From: an uncultured Chloroflexales bacterium
Lineage (GTDB): Bacteria; Chloroflexota; Chloroflexia; Chloroflexales; Chloroflexaceae
Assembly: GCA_937967405.1 (NCBI GenBank)
Contig: CALCJV010000058.1
Location: 1-45,904 of the forward strand
Length of the DNA: 45,904 nucleotides
Reading direction: 5' to 3'
The notes below the pieces were generated by a model that saw only the letters and a program-made list of their open reading frames with translations, was not told where the DNA came from and ran no database searches. Numbering within the stretch: the first letter of the stretch is position 1; every line of letters starts with the position of its first letter. Position numbers and translations under genes: made by a program. Positions 6,444 to 14,328 of this stretch are shown here, piece by piece.

Positions 6444-8923
6444 GGGCGGGCCCCAGCTTGGTCACGCGGGCTGAAGGGGCGCGGCACAGGCGGAACTTCC
6501 GCCCGCAGCACCTGATCGCCATTGATCAGGTAGAGCATCAGCCGCCCGTTCTCCTCAACCACTTGCAGATCAAGCAACTGGTTCAGGCGAATTGGGCTGG
6601 TATCCCGCACCCGCATCTGCTGCAACACCTCGCCACTAGCTTTATCTACATGGATGATGCGTTCGTTGAGCGTATCTAAAATAAAGAACGCGCCCGTTTC
6701 GGGATTGCCCAGCGTGCTGAAGCGGGTCACCAGTGCAACTGGTGGCTGCACCTGCGGGGAGGGTAGCTCACGCTGGAGCACGCCCTGTGCAAAGATGAAG
6801 ATGCGCCCATCCGGTTGTAGCAGGGCAATCCCACCATCAACCACCATATCTATGGCCGTACCAATATCACGCCCAATACTGCCCTCCCGGCCCAGCCACA
6901 GATCAGGGAAATCACCATAACGACCACTGTTGTAGCGCAGGATTTCGTTTGGCTCTGCCCCCCACACATACAAGTTGCCTTCATACGTGCGTAACACTGG
7001 CGTACTCTCGGTCAGCCAGATTTCGCTTCCACCAAGCCGCACATAGTTCCACTCGCCGCGATTGATGAACAAATAGCCGTAGCCGCCCGCGCTCTGGTCC
7101 ATCGCCACCACATTATCGAGTCGCCACGCAATCGCTTGGATCGGCCCTACGACGGTCTCTTGCACCAGCTGGCCGGGCCCCAACACCACCTCTGGAATAC
7201 CCCCACTGCGCGGAATGCGGTACAGCTGCGCTGTTTCGCGGTTGCCATCCAGCGCGTAGACATATTGCACTGCTTCCAATGCCGCCGTATCAGTGACAGA
7301 GGCTACGGCGGGCGGCACCACCAAGCGCGTAAATGCCCGTCCGGGCGTGGGGTGCGTGGCTAGCACCTCAACTGGATCAAGGTACGTCTGGCGCAGAACA
7401 CTTGCTTCAGCCGCCTCGAAGTCAGCTTGTAGCGCGTTGTAGCGCAGCCAAAAAGCTGCATTCGTATGAGTAATGAGCGGATTGGCCCGCAATTCCAGCA
7501 TCGCCTGCTGCACACTTGCAAGATTGCGTGTCGCCTCTTCCAGCGAAGCTGCCTGCTGCACCGCTGCTAGCCGTTCTTCGGCAACCGCAAGGTAGCCAGC
7601 CGTATCTTCGGTGGCGGCCCGCCGAGCCACCGCCGTGCCATACAGGAACAGCAGCAGCACAAAGGCCGCAAGGATCGACAGCCCCATCAGCGTACTCAGG
7701 ATCGGGCGAGCGGCAGGCGGATCATCCCCACGGCGCAGCGGGCGCGATGATCGCTCTAAGCGGCGGGGACTATTCGCGCTGGCACGGGTGCGCGAGCGCA
7801 TCGGGCGCACAAACCGATCCTCGATCTCATCGCCCAAAAGCTGGAACGGATACACCAGCCGCTCACCGAGCGGCATATCACTCACCGGGCGACGTACTCG
7901 GCGCGGCTGGTAGGGCTGCACCGTAACTGTGCGGAGGTATGGATCACCCAGATCAATCGGCTCACCCTGCACCCGTGCTGCACTCAGATCAGTCTCACCA
8001 AGCCACAGCGAAGGCGACAGCGTCCGTTCGGCGGAATGCGCCGCCACCTGCTCTGACAGGCTTGCTCCTAGCTCTAACGCGGGAACCTCTGGCAGCGGTT
8101 CCCGCCGGGTGGGGAGACCGGGTGGAGGTGCGGGCGTGCCCCGCTTGCGCGGCGGCGGCTTCGGCGTGGGGGCAGCCGCGACAGGCGCGGGGCTAGGCAC
8201 ACCCACCGGCACGGCAAGGGCTACCGCTAGTGCGTGGCTCTGCGCGATCTCACTGCGAGTACTGACACTAATCATATGCTCAATCAATGTCTGCGGGTTG
8301 CCGGCCTGCAACAACGGCAGCAACTCGGTGCGGGCAAGGTGCAACGCAAGGTTGCTACTACACAGCAACAGGACATCACCCACCCCTATCTGACAGCGAT
8401 GCAACTCTGGCTCGACAAAAAGGCTATGACCGAGCGGGGTATAGTTCAAGAACGGCGCAGCACTCGTGTGGGCTGTGCGCCAATGCGGGGGCTGCGGAAA
8501 TGCCCGCACCTGCTGCTGGCACAGCACGTAGGCTTGGGCCGGCGCAACTTGGGCAAGGTACAGATCCGCTTCACGTAACACCGCACAGACCACCCCCACC
8601 TGTGCCCGCTTGGGCGGCGGCGCACTGAAGTTGTGCTGATAGACCACACGGTTGGCTTCGACTAATGCCACCCGCAGAGCCGTCGTGATGCTCGTGGAAG
8701 GATTGGCATAGAAGGCCTTGTGGATCGTGCGCGTGACCAGCTGGCACGCCACCTGACCATCGCCCGCCACCTCAAACGGTTCCGTCAACACATACAGCCG
8801 CCCTTTGCGGGCTTCGGCGGCAAGCGGGTTACGTGGCTCAGCAGTGAGGATAAACGGACTCGTGGTTTGGTAGGAACCAGCCACAAGCCCAAATTGATGC
8901 AGTTCTGGTGTGTATTTGGGCAT
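6440..8923 (-). CDS. Membrane protein: degenerate PP2C-like domain, Pro-rich linker, TM helix and predicted beta-propeller
   Basis: The 827-residue protein has three parts. Residues about 1-240 resemble a PPM/PP2C phosphatase in spacing (LYVLTEPF...AGDG...ACQLVTRTI; VGVVCAVLREADLYLAQVAPAQAYVL; VGDVLLLCSSNL). The metal-binding positions appear lost: EPFEVAGDG replaces the DGMGG motif, APAQA replaces GDSRA, and SHALAVALAV replaces the D-N-x-T/S end motif. Residues about 240-405 are Pro/Arg-rich. One membrane helix spans about 408-432 (ILSTLMGLSILAAFVLLLFLYG). The rest, outside the cell, holds repeated beta-strand units (YLFINRGEWNYVRLGG, GNLYVWGAEPNEILRYN, GRIFIFAQGVLQREL, AFFILDTLNERIIHVD) suggestive of a six-blade propeller. 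I infer a signalling scaffold rather than an enzyme. It is the first gene of a pair with the lipoprotein. Confidence 0.75.
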   Translation of the reverse strand: MPKYTPELHQFGLVAGSYQTTSPFILTAEPRNPLAAEARKGRLYVLTEPFEVAGDGQVACQLVTRTIHKAFYANPSTSITTALRVALVEANRVVYQHNFSAPPPKRAQVGVVCAVLREADLYLAQVAPAQAYVLCQQQVRAFPQPPHWRTAHTSAAPFLNYTPLGHSLFVEPELHRCQIGVGDVLLLCSSNLALHLARTELLPLLQAGNPQTLIEHMISVSTRSEIAQSHALAVALAVPVGVPSPAPVAAAPTPKPPPRKRGTPAPPPGLPTRREPLPEVPALELGASLSEQVAAHSAERTLSPSLWLGETDLSAARVQGEPIDLGDPYLRTVTVQPYQPRRVRRPVSDMPLGERLVYPFQLLGDEIEDRFVRPMRSRTRASANSPRRLERSSRPLRRGDDPPAARPILSTLMGLSILAAFVLLLFLYGTAVARRAATEDTAGYLAVAEERLAAVQQAASLEEATRNLASVQQAMLELRANPLITHTNAAFWLRYNALQADFEAAEASVLRQTYLDPVEVLATHPTPGRAFTRLVVPPAVASVTDTAALEAVQYVYALDGNRETAQLYRIPRSGGIPEVVLGPGQLVQETVVGPIQAIAWRLDNVVAMDQSAGGYGYLFINRGEWNYVRLGGSEIWLTESTPVLRTYEGNLYVWGAEPNEILRYNSGRYGDFPDLWLGREGSIGRDIGTAIDMVVDGGIALLQPDGRIFIFAQGVLQRELPSPQVQPPVALVTRFSTLGNPETGAFFILDTLNERIIHVDKASGEVLQQMRVRDTSPIRLNQLLDLQVVEENGRLMLYLINGDQVLRAEVPPVPRPFSPRDQAGARP

Positions 8924-8971
8924 GGACTCAGGTGATTGGTATTGATTGTCGGATGCGTTGTTCGCCCGTGA

Positions 8972-8980
8972 ATTATAGCA
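8972..8980 (-). promoter_or_regulatory. Extended -10 promoter for the pseudophosphatase operon
   Basis: The minus strand reads TGCTATAAT, a perfect extended -10. It lies about 50 bases before the ATG at 8923. The -35 position (TGTCAA) is poor. Confidence 0.5.
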
Positions 8981-9060
8981 GCACCGCGCCTACCTTGACA
9001 AGTCGCCCAACGGCACGCCACCCCGCCCCCGCACAGATCGCCCCGCCCATGTTGTCCATG

Positions 9061-9089
9061 TTGCCCAACTGATCTGGAACGGGTATAAT
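9061..9089 (+). promoter_or_regulatory. Sigma-70-type promoter for corA
   Basis: TTGCCC (9061-9066), a 17-base spacer and a perfect TATAAT (9084-9089) lie 75 bases before the corA ATG. Confidence 0.55.
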
Positions 9090-9164
9090 GCAGAAGATTG
9101 TTGCCGAAGCAACACTCGTTACCACGATCCAGCTCGCCCGTACCCAAGAACAGGACGCACCTGC

Positions 9165-10139
9165 ATGATTGTTCGTACCCGCAAGCAAACAGGACGACTA
9201 CCCGTGCAAGTCAACGAGGGTGCAACCACGCACACCTTTGAGATAGGAACCTTACGCTGGGTGGATGTCATTCATCCGGGTGCGGAGCAGCTGGCCCAGC
9301 TCCGTGAGCAGTACAACTTTCACCCCTTGCACCTAGAGGATGTGCTATCCTATCTGCAACGCCCCAAAATAGACGATAACCTCGAAAGCGGCTATGTCTT
9401 TCTCGTGCTGCATTTCCCCGTCTTCGATAAAGCCAATCGGGTGGCCGTGGTCAGCGAGATCGATATATTCGCGGGGCGCGACTTTGTGATTACGCTGCAC
9501 GATGGCAAGCTCAAGCCACTCACCCGCCTAGTACGGGCATGCCACGATGAGCAGCAGCGCACAACACTCATGGGGCGCGGCTCAGGCTACCTGCTCTACC
9601 GGATCATCGAAGCCTTGATCAGTGCCTGCTTCCCCATGCTCTACCGCGTAGATCAGAACCTTGATCGGATCGAAGCCAATATCTTCACTCGCAATGCCGC
9701 CGATATGATCGAAGAACTATCGTTTGTGCGCCGCGATATTATCTCCCTGCGCCGCATCCTGCGCCCCAATATCGCGGTGGTCCGTTCGCTCGAAGTACGC
9801 GAACGGACCTTCCTGCGCGTGGATGAAGAGGTCTACTTCGGCGACCTCACCGATGGCTTGAGCAAGCTGTGGGATACGCTCGAAGAACAGCACGAGCTGA
9901 TCGTTGGCTTGAATGCCACCCTCGATAGCCTCACCTCGCATCGCATCAACAAGGAGATGAAAATCTTCACCATGATCTCGGTGTTAGTCTTGCCAATGAC
10001 GCTCTTTGCCAGTATTCTAGGCATGAACGTTGAAATCCCGTATGCCGAGAGCGACTGGGCCTTGCCCGCCTCGCTGGGCGTAATGTCACTGTTGGGGTTT
10101 GGGCTGTTCATCTTTTTTCGCTGGAAACGCTGGATTTGA
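9165..10139 (+). CDS. corA: CorA family divalent-cation channel (Mg2+/Co2+)
   Basis: This 324-residue protein has the CorA layout: an N-terminal cytoplasmic alpha/beta domain (PLHLEDVLSYLQRPKIDD is the conserved H-x-L-x-x-E-D region), a long stalk helix with FVRRDIISLRRILRPN, then two membrane helices near the C-terminus. The pore signature GMN is present in LGMNVEIPY; the usual next residues F-G/P-x-M are replaced by VEIPY. The C-terminal FRWKRWI is the basic tail after TM2. It works as a homopentameric inner-membrane channel for magnesium uptake. It has its own promoter and is followed 46 bases later by apt, with no functional link obvious. Confidence 0.92.
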   Translation: MIVRTRKQTGRLPVQVNEGATTHTFEIGTLRWVDVIHPGAEQLAQLREQYNFHPLHLEDVLSYLQRPKIDDNLESGYVFLVLHFPVFDKANRVAVVSEIDIFAGRDFVITLHDGKLKPLTRLVRACHDEQQRTTLMGRGSGYLLYRIIEALISACFPMLYRVDQNLDRIEANIFTRNAADMIEELSFVRRDIISLRRILRPNIAVVRSLEVRERTFLRVDEEVYFGDLTDGLSKLWDTLEEQHELIVGLNATLDSLTSHRINKEMKIFTMISVLVLPMTLFASILGMNVEIPYAESDWALPASLGVMSLLGFGLFIFFRWKRWI

Positions 10140-10185
10140 CTCCGATAGTCAATATGTATCGTAAGAAATGAGAGGATGGTAGATC

Positions 10186-10707
10186 GTGTCTGCACCTAAA
10201 CTCCGTGATTTGATCCGCAATATCCCCGATTTCCCTGAGCCGGGGATTCAATTCAAAGACATTACCACGCTGCTCAACAATGGCCCAGCCTTCAAGCAAA
10301 CAATAGATCTGCTGGTCGCCCGCTACGCTGAGCGCAAGCTGAATGCTATTGTCGGGGTTGAGTCACGCGGCTTTATCTTCAGTGCCCCGTTAGCCTATGC
10401 ACTTGGCATTGGGCTAGTGCCAGTACGGAAGGCTGGCAAGCTCCCGTCGGCAACCTATCAGGTGGAGTATGAGCTTGAGTATGGCTCGAACCGGCTTGAA
10501 ATCCACCGCGATGCGTTGCAGCCGGGTGCCCGCGTCTTGGTTGTGGATGATCTGCTCGCTACCGGCGGCACGATTGGCGCAGCCTGCAAACTGGTTGAGC
10601 AGGTCGGCGGTGTGGTTGAAGAGTTGGCGTTCCTGATCGAACTGACCTTCCTGAATGGGCGCGAGCATCTCAGCCGCTACCCCATCTACACCCTGATCCA
10701 GTATTAG
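10186..10707 (+). CDS. apt: Adenine phosphoribosyltransferase
   Basis: The enzyme salvages adenine by joining it to PRPP to form AMP. The 173-residue length is typical. The start is GTG at 10186, preceded by AGAGGA; no in-frame ATG fits better. Recognisable segments are the N-terminal IRNIPDFPEPGIQFKDITTL, the flexible-loop region GVESRGFIFSAPLA, RKAGKLP and the PRPP-binding motif VLVVDDLLATGGT (about residues 121-133). It is complete. Confidence 0.96.
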   Translation: MSAPKLRDLIRNIPDFPEPGIQFKDITTLLNNGPAFKQTIDLLVARYAERKLNAIVGVESRGFIFSAPLAYALGIGLVPVRKAGKLPSATYQVEYELEYGSNRLEIHRDALQPGARVLVVDDLLATGGTIGAACKLVEQVGGVVEELAFLIELTFLNGREHLSRYPIYTLIQY

Positions 10708-10803
10708 CTCAACCGGACGACAAGAGATGAGAAAGCACCGCTTGCGGCCTAAAATGACGATTCGGCCTGAGCAGACTGAGGCAGCTAGGATTGAGCCAGC
10801 GGG

Positions 10804-12405
10804 ATGACCCCGACCTACTACGCCGAGCCAACCACCATCTTGATTACGGGCGCAACCGACGGCATCGGGCGGGCCCTAGCCCAGCAGTATGCCGCCCGCG
10901 ACGTGCGCCTCGTGTTAGTGGGCAAACGCCCCCACGCGGAAGTTGCCCCCAGCGATGCCGATCTCTACACGCCGCACCGCTATTGCCAAGCCGACCTGCG
11001 CGACCCAGCTTGCGCGGCCCGAACCATCACCCGCTTTCTGGCCGAACAAGCCATCACACGGCTGGATGTGCTGCTGCACAATGCCGGCATCGGCTGGTAT
11101 GGCTCACTCGCCGCGCAGCCCACCCACAGCATTGATGACCTACTAGCGGTGAACCTCGCCGCACCTATGCAGATCACCCACGCGCTGCTGCCGCTTGTTC
11201 AACGGGTGCGCGGCACGCTCGTGTTGGTTAGCTCGATTGCGGCTGATCTGCCTAGCCCCGATTATCCCGTCTACTGTGCGAGCAAAGCTGCACTCGATGG
11301 CTTTGCTCGCAGCCTGCGAATTGAGCTAGGCGATACGGCACGGGTGCTAGTCGTGCATCCGGGGCCAACCCGCACGGCAATCCACGCCAAAAGTAGCATC
11401 CCCACCAGCCCCGCCCGCCTGCGCTACTACCCATCGGCGGCGTGGGTCGCCCGCCGCACCATCGCGGCCATTGAGCAGCAGCGCAGCGAAACCACGCCCG
11501 GCGTACTCTTCCAGCTCGTGCGCCAGCTTGGGCGGCACACGCGCCTGCCCGATCTGGCCTACCGCCTCGGCCAGCGACACCCCGCCCCGCCCACCCGTCG
11601 CGCCCCCGCCGCACCCCGCCGATTGTGCATCATCACCGGCGCAGCCGAAGGGATTGGGCAGGCCTTGGCGGTATGCTACCGGCAAGCGGGCTACGCCGTA
11701 CTCGGCATTGATCACAACCCCACCACCATTGCCGCAGCGCGAGCCGCATGGGCCACCGATGGGCATCAGTTCCCGTTTGTGCTAGCCGATTTAGGCCATC
11801 GGGAAGCACTCGAATATATCATATCAATGGTACAATATAGACTAGAGCTAGATCAGCCTATCGTGCTGATCCACAATGCTGGGATCAATGCCATCGGGCG
11901 ATTTGCTGACGTGTCGCCCACTATTCAGCAACAGGTGCTAGATGTGAATCTGCGTGCGCCAATCGTGCTCACATGCGAGCTACTTCAGCGCAACCTTCTC
12001 GCCGTCGGGAGCAGTATTGTCTACATCTCGTCGCTGTCGCATTATGTTAGCTATCCGGGTGCGGCGGGCTATGCAGCGAGCAAATCTGGCCTCGCCCACT
12101 TTGGCCGTAGCGCACGGCTGGCTCTCGCAGCGCAAGGAATCCATGTACTAACGGTGTTTCCGGGGCCCACACGCACCGCCCACGCCCGCCGCTACAGCCC
12201 CGACAACCGCCACGAGCAGCAGCGCATGTCGCCCGCCCATCTGGCCATGATGATTCTGGCGGCCCAACAGAAACGGCAAGCTGTGCTCGTGCCGGGCTTG
12301 GCCAATCAGGTGCTTGCCGCAATAGGACAAACCATCCCAATGCTGACGGAATGGGGCATGCGCCAGACGATCCTAAATCGCTTGCCGGATGTTGAGCACA
12401 AGTGA
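10804..12405 (+). CDS. Fusion of two short-chain dehydrogenase/reductase (SDR) domains
   Basis: The 533-residue protein contains two full classical SDR domains in one frame. Domain 1 (about 1-265) has the NAD(P)-binding TGATDGIG at 15-22, NAG, a catalytic serine in LVSSIA, and YxxxK as Y157-C-A-S-K161. Domain 2 (about 272-533) has TGAAEGIG at about 278-285, NAGIN, the serine in YISSLS, and Y423-A-A-S-K427. Both active sites appear intact, and each domain ends with a VxPGPTRT segment. The two domains are related but clearly diverged, suggesting an old internal duplication. The substrate is unknown; sequence style (membrane-lipid-type SDRs) and the downstream phosphatidyltransferase would fit lipid metabolism, but that is inference. 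A short scrap of its 3' end recurs at 13013-13045. Confidence 0.85.
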   Translation: MTPTYYAEPTTILITGATDGIGRALAQQYAARDVRLVLVGKRPHAEVAPSDADLYTPHRYCQADLRDPACAARTITRFLAEQAITRLDVLLHNAGIGWYGSLAAQPTHSIDDLLAVNLAAPMQITHALLPLVQRVRGTLVLVSSIAADLPSPDYPVYCASKAALDGFARSLRIELGDTARVLVVHPGPTRTAIHAKSSIPTSPARLRYYPSAAWVARRTIAAIEQQRSETTPGVLFQLVRQLGRHTRLPDLAYRLGQRHPAPPTRRAPAAPRRLCIITGAAEGIGQALAVCYRQAGYAVLGIDHNPTTIAAARAAWATDGHQFPFVLADLGHREALEYIISMVQYRLELDQPIVLIHNAGINAIGRFADVSPTIQQQVLDVNLRAPIVLTCELLQRNLLAVGSSIVYISSLSHYVSYPGAAGYAASKSGLAHFGRSARLALAAQGIHVLTVFPGPTRTAHARRYSPDNRHEQQRMSPAHLAMMILAAQQKRQAVLVPGLANQVLAAIGQTIPMLTEWGMRQTILNRLPDVEHK

Positions 12406-12976
12406 CACACCACACTGGAATTATTTTGGGGCAATGCACAGACACAAGGGAGCAACGCCGACATGACAATGACCGATACCGTGCCACCACGGCTCCAAGC
12501 CTTGATTGCGGAGATGAATGCTCTAAATGGGCATGAGAAGCTAGAGAGCTTGCTGGTCTATGCCGACAAGCTGCCACCGCTGCCAGATGAGATCGCCATG
12601 CACCACGATGATATGCTCCAAATCCAAGAGTGCATCTCGCCGGTGTTTGTGCATGCCGAATTACAGGATGGACGCATGCAGTTCGTCTTCGATGCACCGT
12701 CCGAAGGCCCCACCATCCGTGGCTATGCGGCTCTCCTCCTGAAGGGGCTGAATGGCGAAACGCCCGAAATCATCCTTGCAGTGCCCAACGATATTCATTA
12801 CCGGATGGGCTTGCATCGCGTGCTGCCGCCGCAACGCTTGAATGTGGTTGCTGCTGTGCTTACCAATATGAAACGTTTGGCAACCCGCTTCGTGGCGGCG
12901 AGCAAATCAGCGCATTGAGAGCCGACATCCGCGACCTACCCACTCTCACACTAAGGCGCACACGGTGTCGCCAAGC
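12356..12976 (+). repeat. Tandem duplication, copy 1 (SDR 3' end plus sufE plus trailer)
   Basis: This unit of about 620 bases recurs at 13014-13634, offset by about 658. It starts in the last codons of the SDR gene (GGCATGCGCCAGACGATCCT), includes the whole first sufE, and ends in a shared trailer (CGACATCCGCGACCTACCCA). Boundaries are from manual alignment and are approximate. Confidence 0.75.
12463..12918 (+). CDS. sufE: SufE-like cysteine desulfuration protein (copy 1)
   Basis: SufE accepts persulfide sulfur from the cysteine desulfurase SufS on one cysteine and passes it to the SufBCD scaffold for Fe-S assembly. This 151-residue protein matches SufE in length and layout. The acceptor cysteine lies in IQECISPVFVHAEL (about residue 57), followed by the hallmark RGYAALLLKGLNGE and YRMGLHRVLPPQRLN segments. 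GGGAG precedes the ATG. The second copy at 13122 differs at about 20 of 147 aligned positions, and both keep the cysteine. No sufS or sufB lies in the window. Confidence 0.88.
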   Translation: MTMTDTVPPRLQALIAEMNALNGHEKLESLLVYADKLPPLPDEIAMHHDDMLQIQECISPVFVHAELQDGRMQFVFDAPSEGPTIRGYAALLLKGLNGETPEIILAVPNDIHYRMGLHRVLPPQRLNVVAAVLTNMKRLATRFVAASKSAH

Positions 12977-13012
12977 AAGAGGGCACACACCGTCCCAGTG
13001 GTTACGGCATCG

Positions 13013-13045
13013 GGCATGCGTCAGACGATCCTGAATCGCTTGCCT
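13013..13045 (+). pseudogene. Remnant of the SDR gene 3' end
   Basis: These bases code for GMRQTILNRLP, identical in protein sequence to the tail of the SDR gene at about 12355-12387. It has no start or upstream coding sequence. It was evidently carried along when the sufE unit was duplicated, so it marks the left edge of copy 2. Confidence 0.75.
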
Positions 13046-13634
13046 ATTGGCAAGCATAGGGAACACACCTTACTGGAACGATTTTTAGGGCAACATACAG
13101 ATAGAAGAGAGCAACGCCAAGATGACCATGAATGATACTGTGCCATCCCGGCTCCAAGCCTTGATTGAGGAGATGAACACGCTGAATGGCCACGAGAAGC
13201 TAGAGAGCTTGTTGGACTATGCCGACGAGCTGCCGCCGCTGCCAGATGGGATCGCCCTGCACCACGATGATATGCTCCAAATCCACGAGTGCATCACGCC
13301 GGTGTTTGTGCATGCCGAATTGCAGGATGGGCGCATGCAGTTCTTCTTCGATGCACCACCCGAAGGGCCTACCATGCGTGGCTATGCGGCCCTCCTGCTG
13401 AAGGGGCTGAATGGCGAAACACCCGAAACCATTCTTGCTGTGCCCAACGATATTTACTACCGGATGGGCTTGCATCGCGTGCTGTCGCCGCAGCGGTTGA
13501 ATGGGGTCGCTGCCGTGCTTGCCTATATGAAACGTTTGGCAACCCGCTTTGTGGCGGTGAGCTAACCAGCGCACGAAAACCGATGTCCGCGACCCACCCC
13601 CTCCTGCCCCAACGCGCACACCGCGTCGCCGAGC
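13014..13634 (+). repeat. Tandem duplication, copy 2
   Basis: This is the second copy of the unit described at 12356-12976. It begins in the SDR-tail scrap and contains the second sufE and a similar trailer (CGATGTCCGCGACCCACCCC). The divergence between copies is moderate and spread evenly, so the duplication is not recent. Confidence 0.75.
13122..13565 (+). CDS. sufE: SufE-like cysteine desulfuration protein (copy 2)
   Basis: The 147-residue paralogue of the SufE at 12463-12918 keeps the acceptor-cysteine motif (HECITPVFVHAEL), RGYAALLLKGLNGE and YRMGLHRVLSPQRLN, so it is predicted to be active. It has the same leader arrangement (AGAGAGCAACGCCAAG before ATG). The substitutions are scattered rather than damaging. 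Having two adjacent near-identical SufE proteins could mean dosage increase or distinct desulfurase partners; the sequence does not decide. Confidence 0.88.
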   Translation: MTMNDTVPSRLQALIEEMNTLNGHEKLESLLDYADELPPLPDGIALHHDDMLQIHECITPVFVHAELQDGRMQFFFDAPPEGPTMRGYAALLLKGLNGETPETILAVPNDIYYRMGLHRVLSPQRLNGVAAVLAYMKRLATRFVAVS

Positions 13635-13698
13635 GGCAACGTCTGGATCGGCAAGCCAAGCCTGCATGCCTGCGCGGCGATGCGGATACCTAAGCGAC

Positions 13699-14328
13699 GT
13701 GTTCGATCATATTCTCCGCCCACTCAAGGACGTACTGCTCGCGTGGCTCGTGCGCCCTTTTGCGCGGGTGCATCCCAACCTGATCACCGTGCTGGCGTTT
13801 CTGGTGGGGCTAGCGGCGGCTGGTGCGCTGGTGCAGCAACACTATCTCTGGGGCTTGATGGGCTGGTTGCTCAGCCGCCTCCTCGATGGCCTCGATGGGG
13901 CCGTGGCGCGGGCGTATGGCAACCAGAGCGACTTTGGCGGCTACCTCGATATTCTGCTCGATTTTGCGATCTACGCCCTAATCCCACTGGCACTGGTGTT
14001 GAGCATACCAACTAGCCAGCACTACTTCTGGCTCGCCATCCTGCTTAGTAGCTTCTACCTCAACGCGGCTTCGTGGATGCACCTCGCCGCCCTGCTTGAG
14101 AAACGCGCCGCCCAATCTGGCTCCATCGCATCAACAGCATCCACCCCACCGAAACTAACCAGCGTGGTCATGCCTGCGGGAATCATTGCCGGAACCGAAA
14201 CAATCAGCTTCTACTGCCTCTTTATCCTGTTTCCCCAGTATCTTGCCGCGCTCTTTGCAGCTATGGCTATCTTGGTGCTGCTTACTGTGGTGCAACGGCT
14301 GGTGTGGGCCTCACGGCATCTGGGGTGA
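13699..14328 (+). CDS. CDP-alcohol phosphatidyltransferase family membrane enzyme
   Basis: The protein carries the full CDP-alcohol phosphotransferase signature D-G-x2-A-R-x8-G-x3-D-x3-D as DGAVARAYGNQSDFGGYLD plus ILLD. Several membrane helices surround it (LITVLAFLVGLAAAGALV, FAIYALIPLALVLSI, FYCLFILFPQYLAALFAAMAILVLL). It would transfer a phosphatidyl or related group from a CDP-linked donor to an alcohol at the inner membrane, making a phospholipid head group such as phosphatidylglycerol-P or an inositol-P lipid; the acceptor is unknown. An ATG at 13666 is in frame, but family members start close to the FDHILRPLK segment, so I use the GTG at 13699 (209 residues); the SD is weak for both. 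Its 3' end overlaps the convergent monooxygenase gene by 47 bases. Confidence 0.85.
   Translation: MFDHILRPLKDVLLAWLVRPFARVHPNLITVLAFLVGLAAAGALVQQHYLWGLMGWLLSRLLDGLDGAVARAYGNQSDFGGYLDILLDFAIYALIPLALVLSIPTSQHYFWLAILLSSFYLNAASWMHLAALLEKRAAQSGSIASTASTPPKLTSVVMPAGIIAGTETISFYCLFILFPQYLAALFAAMAILVLLTVVQRLVWASRHLG

Noticed and set aside
8995..9000. Perfect TTGACA on the plus strand upstream of corA
   Set aside because: No -10 element lies 16-18 bases downstream; TTGCCC/TATAAT at 9061-9089 is a better promoter.
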